DNA of 24,736 nucleotides from Neelides folsomi (lineage: Eukaryota; Arthropoda; Collembola; Neelipleona; Neelidae): NCBI GenBank assembly GCA_034687125.1, contig JAQGBZ010000630.1, positions 1-24,736 of the forward strand. The letters are read 5' to 3'. Below, piece by piece: positions 19,806 to 24,736 of the stretch; within the stretch, counting starts at the first letter, position 1; every line of letters begins with the position of its first letter. The position numbers were made by a program, and so were the translations under genes. The notes beneath the pieces are model-generated. The model saw only the letters and a list, made by a program, of their open reading frames with translations. It searched no databases and had not been told where the DNA came from.

Positions 19806-21831
19806 ATGTATCAAAAATTAAATTTTATATACTTATGTGAGATTCTTTGTATATTTTCTTTAAAACATAAATAATAATATAAATATATATCTTGAATTAA
19901 GAAGTACGTAAATATTTAAATTTAGTTTATAAGATTAATAAGTTATTTATCAATATACATATCCTACTATATCTTTTATAATAGATTTGATTTTCGCTAT
20001 TGAACCAAGTACTTCATTACGTTCAGCTCAAGTTGAAGTTGCTATTTCATATGGCAGTATTGGATCAAAGGAGACCTTGATGTGTAAAGCGACCACTCCG
20101 ATTTCAATTTGTGCATGGAAGCTCAGCTCTCCTACTGAACCCGATATAATTCTTAAACATAAACATTTTCATGAAGACTATCATGATACAAAAGACGATT
20201 TTGAAAAGGGAATTTGTAAATTAGAAATAAATAGCATTGATCAAACTGATTATGGCCTTTGGAACTGTACTTTAATTGACAACAGAGAACCAGTGGAAAC
20301 TTTTCATTCTGTCATTGAGTTACGACCTCCAGGTTCGTTGAACTTTAATACTGATAGATTTACTCTTGATTAAATACATTTACATAGTGTTATATTAAAT
20401 TTTATTTTTCAGTAAAAGTACAAAAGATTGAAATAATTGATAAGGATCATCTTAGCGTCATTAAGTTAAAAAGTCATGAGCCGAAAAACATTGCTTTAAA
20501 ATGTTGTGCTTATGGGGGAGCTCCTTCACCGGTTTTATCATTTTTCAAAGGTGATGTAAAAGTTATTTTTAATGCTATTCAAATTAAAGTAGTGTTTGTA
20601 CTTAAATGTATTTTATAATATTATGCAAGTTTAATTTCAGATGGGAAATTACGATTGTCGAAAACAAGTACAGAGAAAGAGACGGCTTGTATAGAATGGA
20701 CAGGAGAACTTCATTGGTCAGATCATGGACAAGACCTCATTTGCCTCATTGAGTCTCATCCTGCTTCTAATGAAACGATCAAAGATGTTTTACAACTCAA
20801 TATAGAATGTAAATATAAAATAAAATACATATACAATTGGGACATTTTAATAAAACGCATGATAATTAAAAAAATAATTTGAATAAAATTATTTTCCGAA
20901 TCAGACTTTTACACTCTGTTAAGTCCCAATTGTATAATAAATTCTTTTACTATTATAATTACAAATACTTTAATCATTTTATTTTTTATTTCAGATCCAC
21001 CCCTTTTTCTTCGTGATAACGATGAGGTTATTGTAACTGATAGTCGAGAAGGAATAGCAAAGTTCAGGATTACAATGAATCCATTGGGTGATATAACCTT
21101 CATGATGAATGATAATGAGGGAGTGATGAGAGATATCTCCCTCCAAGATGAAAAATACAAAGTGCATGCAACGTTTATTAAGGTAAACAAATGTTTCTTA
21201 AAATAATTTTATTTTACAAGTAAACTCACAAATCGAACAAGACAAAAGCTATTGGTTTTTTTCATTTTTATTCCTTATTATTAAAAGGATAACTTAATTG
21301 AAGAAGAATTGAGAGTATTTGACTTGAAGATTGAAGACGCAAATCACACGTTCCTCCTTAAAGCCTTTAACCAGTACAGTGAAGAAAAACTGGAATTCAA
21401 ATTCCAGTTCCACGATAGTAAGAAATCAAATAGTGGTTTGGACCAACTCCACTCAAAATTATAATAACCTTAATTTATATTAAAAGAGCGTACATTTGAT
21501 AACTACAATTTCCTTGTTCATCCATCAATTTAACCCTCGATTCCTCCAACAATTCGATTTGTTTCTTTTTTCAGCTTCCGAAGACTACAACCTTTGGATA
21601 AAAATCAGTGTGGGCGTTGCTTTATTTGTAGTAATCGTCATCATCATTGTAGTTTTATACCATTTATACAAGAGAAAAATGTATTGTTTTATGCGAGGAA
21701 ACGAATATAGATCTGGTCGAACATCACCCTACGAAACCTATGATGGAGGAGACGAATTAAATGGAGCAAACAGAAGTGTTCTTATGTCTTCATATAAAGA
21801 TAATTGGGAGACTGATGTTTCGGCTGTATAA
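19806..21831 (+). CDS. Type I membrane protein with three Ig-like regions
   Basis: Seven exons join in frame: 19806-19836, 19985-20332, 20413-20550, 20641-20808, 20995-21182, 21288-21417 and 21575-21831, giving 419 aa. The tiny first exon supplies MYQKLNFIYL, which with exon 2 (Y, then LIFAIEPS) makes a signal peptide. Ig region 1 (about 30-125) has the canonical Cys pair (LMCKA; YGLWNCTL) plus an extra pair (ICAWKL; KGICKLEINS). Region 2 (about 127-225) starts with ALKCCAYGGAPSP and ends with QDLICLIES. Region 3 (about 227-333) has no Cys, so it can only be an Ig fold without its disulfide. A TM helix (about 342-365) is followed by RKMYCFMRGNEYRSGRTSPY and a tail with several Tyr that ends DVSAV, a possible PDZ ligand. 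Exon borders are mostly phase 1, usual for Ig proteins. AATAAA lies at 22031. A receptor or adhesion role is inferred; no subfamily is recognised. Confidence 0.8.
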
Positions 21832-22030
21832 GTTTCAACCTGACAATCAAGAATGTAAATTATCTATTTATCATTAAACATCAAGCGAGGAGATTCACGC
21901 TTTATTATGTTAATTACAAACTGAGATTGTTTTAGTATCAAATATCGTTTAAAAAACAAATATAAAATTACAATGGTATATGGCCTAGCACAGTCATGTA
22001 CTTATTAACTGTGAGAAGTGAATCTACAGT

Positions 22031-22036
22031 AATAAA
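22031..22036 (+). promoter_or_regulatory. Poly(A) signal of the Ig membrane-protein gene
   Basis: AATAAA, with a second overlapping AATAAA beginning at 22036, lies 200 bp after the stop codon and before the leader of the next gene. Confidence 0.6.
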
Positions 22037-22440
22037 ATAAAGATTGATCCTGAAACTCATTTGAGGGTTGCAATTATTATTCTCAAGACCTCATTATGAC
22101 TGGTCGAGTGGGCTCTAGGACAAGGGAGAAGTTGGAAGGTGCGATTGATTCTCAAGTATTCTCGTTTCATTAAATGGGCTCAAATAGGACAATTGAGGCA
22201 TGAAAGGAGCAGAAGAAGATATCGGGTTGACGAAGCTTATGACACTTTAACCCAGAACTTCTATCAGGTTCCCATTGTAGGTTATCTAAGTTCGCGAGGT
22301 TCATTTATGCCAAATGCAACTTGCCCACAATTCCTCCCTCCTCCACCTAAGAACAATTGGGATCAAGGCAGTGGAGTTGATGATTTGAGACAATCAGCCC
22401 TTCATTTGTTTGTAGAAGTAGCCAACGTCGTCACGGAAAA
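22037..22440. other. Leader region of the Ig-lectin gene with an unexplained open frame
   Basis: Base composition is clearly less AT-rich than in the neighbouring spacers. A frame with no ATG near its start stays open from 22100 to a TGA at 22442-22444, whose bases overlap the ATG of the next gene as ATGA. It includes RYRVDEAYDTLTQNFYQVP and a proline run (FLPPPPKNN). A 25-codon ATG-initiated frame also starts at 22096. I recognise neither. The region may be a 5' untranslated exon, an exon of an uncharacterised gene, or gene debris. Confidence 0.35.
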
Positions 22441-24220
22441 ATGAGGGAACCGACGTTTCTCATCCTCCTCTTCCTAGGTAAGATAATTTCATTATTTTTC
22501 TACTCAGATTGATTACAAATTAATTTTTTAGAGATTGTGGATAATTTAAAAATTAATTTTTTTCAAATCAAAAACAACTCGATTCAATAAATGCTCTCCT
22601 CTACGTAAAGTTTAAAGGAATAGCTAAACCACTGAAAATTTTTCTAACTTCAGAAATTAAATGAATTAATTAATTTTTATATTTAATTAAATATACATAT
22701 CATACATATGGTGTTTGTTTAATTTTAATTTTTTACCATTTGTAATAACTACTACAGATTAAATATGTTTAAGTACAATCGGTTAAATATTGTTATAAAT
22801 TCATTTCTTTTATAGTGAGTTGCGGTCGTTGTGAAAAGTCGGTAAATACAGATGAAAAGCTTGTATTTGGGACAAATGGGAAGAGTGGAAGATTGACATG
22901 TCGTTCTTGGGGTGAACCTCTTAACATGTGCTTATGGAGAAAAGTAGGAACAGAATCGATAGAAGCCAGCTTTTACAAAAAGAACGATCCAAGAGGAAGA
23001 TACACCAAAGTGCCTGGATTAAGTCTTAGCGATGATAATGGCTTCGATAAAGGAGTCTGTTCACTCAAAATTAATTCTTTAACAAAAGAACACGAAGGTG
23101 AATGGAAGTGTATTCTGATGACAGTTGATTCAGACGTTTACAAAGGATTTGTCAATTTAATCCTTCAAAATGGTAATTTCAACTAACAAATACAATCTTC
23201 AAGTTTTTTGCAATCAACATAACCAGAATTCCCATTTTCCCATATTTAACACGATTATTTAAATTTTGATCATAATTTAACAATATTTTATGTAGAAACT
23301 AAAGTTGTGGACTTAACTCCACAACTGATGGTAATGAAGCCACCAGTTAAAGAACCAACATTATCTCAAGTAATTGAAGTGATGGACGTTCCTGGAATAG
23401 ACAAAATAATTATTGAAACAACAACACCAGAGCCGAAAAGAGAAAGCACTCTTTCTCCCACTTTATCACCTTCGAGTGTCGAATCTCAAGACATAATTTA
23501 TAACAAAGGTTCGTTAAGAACTGTTAATCAATTAGAAACCTACAAAGCGTAAGAATTAAATGAGGCTTGACAATTGATCTTATTATTTGCACAGAATTCT
23601 TTTCTGACAAGAAAACAATTTTGATTGGATCTCAAAATGATTCCTTTGATGGATGGTCTTACCTCATTCCTCAAACTCCGGTAATCCATTTTTTAACATT
23701 TAAACTTAAACTTTATGGTTAATTTAATAAGAAAATGAATACCTTGCTATACCTAGTTATAAGAATTAAACTTTTTTCCCTTTTAGCTCTCTTGGTTCAA
23801 TGGATTCGAGTATTGCAAAGTTCTTGGGAAGGAGTTGATGTCGATAGACTCTGAGAAAGAATACAAGTTCATTGCTGAACTCATTAGAAGAAGCGGTGAG
23901 TTGGAAAGACGTCCTTTGCGAAACTTTTTTTATAATCAATTATTTAAACTTGGGCAGGAATCAATGAAAGCGAAAGGTATTGGACTTCTGGGAGCAGCAT
24001 ATTCAGCAAAGAAGGAAGTTTCACATGGATGTCAACGGGCCAACGAGTCGCGGCAATGTTTTGGGCACCAGAATATCCAATTAAAGAAAAATCGAACAAT
24101 TTCTGTGCAGCCTTTTTCCTGGTTGATGAAGAGTACAAGCTGAAGAATGTTCCTTGTGATACCAATTCATTATTTGTCTGCAAGGAGCGCCTTCATGGAA
24201 TTGCTATCCAACAAGACTAA
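22441..24220 (+). CDS. Secreted protein with Ig domain and C-type lectin-like domain
   Basis: Six exons join in frame: 22441-22477, 22816-23172, 23296-23508, 23595-23680, 23787-23895 and 23958-24220, giving 354 aa. Exon 1 encodes the signal peptide MREPTFLILLFL, completed by exon 2. An Ig domain (about 20-130) shows LTCRS and GEWKCILM as the canonical pair and MCLWRK and KGVCSLKINS as an extra pair, the same layout as in the upstream gene. A Ser/Thr/Pro-rich linker (about 133-202; STLSPTLSPSS) follows, probably O-glycosylated. The C-type lectin-like domain (about 203-350) has LSWFNGFEYCKVLGKELMSI, then TWMSTGQR, FWAPEYP, NNFCAAFF, NVPCDTNSLFVCKE. The EPN/QPD and WND calcium and sugar motifs are absent, so calcium-dependent sugar binding is doubtful. 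There is no TM segment. An immune or recognition role is inferred. ATTAAA at 24303 may serve as poly(A) signal. Confidence 0.85.
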
Positions 24221-24736
24221 CAATTTTCAATGTGTTTTCAAACCAAATGTACCAAGAGCACTTGAGTCATACTAGTATTCACTGTATAAAGCTTTGTGGA
24301 ATATTAAATTAGTCTTAATGGTGGTTTGTATCGTTGTTGAATATTATTAATTTTACAGTTAATGCAGAATATTTATATAATTAAATAATTACGAAATTAA
24401 TGATTAAAAGTCCAAACGATAATTAACATTTTATTCTTTTCACTGATTTTAAATTTAAATTTCTATTCGAGCTCCATTACCTATTTATAAATGCAACATA
24501 TTCATATATTTTAAGTACATTTTCTTTTAATGCCTTTGTGAAAAAATCACCTAGAATATTTCTGAAAGAATACATTAGACACTCGCTTTCACAGCGATAG
24601 CCCATGTTTAATTTTTCCAATAATTAAGTCTATTCCTGTCTTACAAAGTTGAGATTTTCATCTCCTAAGATCATTTTTGTTATCCATTATTTGAATTTTG
24701 GTCGCACGTCTCTACAAATGCACCATGACACTTTTT
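24221..24736. other. AT-rich 3' flank, no gene seen
   Basis: Up to the window end I see only AT-rich sequence after the Ig-lectin gene. The first ~90 bases are its likely 3' untranslated region, with ATTAAA at 24303-24308. No open frame, RNA gene or repeat is supported. Confidence 0.5.

Overview
This window is eukaryotic nuclear DNA from an invertebrate animal, most likely an arthropod and perhaps a small crustacean. The sequence is AT-rich. Genes are split by short introns of about 50-390 bp with GT-AG borders, and reading frames join without shifts across every junction proposed here. The protein families (COQ6, Dispatched, FASTK, fatty-acid-binding protein, Ig and C-type lectin domains) are animal families. 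The species cannot be fixed from the sequence.

Left end (1-4188): a tandem satellite of 95-bp units, organised as 190-bp dimers and followed by 89-bp variants, fills 1-733. It stops where a 1.88-kb element with long inverted terminal repeats begins (734-2614). A broken DDE transposase lies on the minus strand at 2984-3513. The rest, up to the first gene, shows nothing recognisable.

Centre (4189-11395): two complete plus-strand genes. The first is COQ6, a flavin monooxygenase of mitochondrial ubiquinone synthesis (11 exons, 483 aa). The second is a Dispatched-like RND transporter (9 exons, 1029 aa) in which the usual ion-coupling aspartates of TM4 and TM10 are altered. A foldback-type element (11587-12397), whose inverted ends are built of 15-16-bp repeats, follows.

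Right of centre (12879-18831), all minus strand: a fatty-acid-binding protein that carries a signal peptide, a secreted Asn/Gln-rich protein of unknown role, and a FASTK/RAP-family mitochondrial RNA-binding protein. Two unexplained open stretches lie at 14232-14396 and 14783-14969.

Right end (19806-24220), plus strand: two neighbouring genes whose first Ig domain shares the same unusual four-cysteine pattern. One encodes a membrane protein with three Ig-like regions and a short cytoplasmic tail. The other encodes a secreted protein with an Ig domain, a Ser/Thr/Pro-rich linker and a C-type lectin-like domain. This pair, related by tandem duplication and diverged into membrane and soluble forms, is the most interesting feature of the window. 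All gene models were assembled by hand from splice signals and frame continuity; no transcript or homology search was available.
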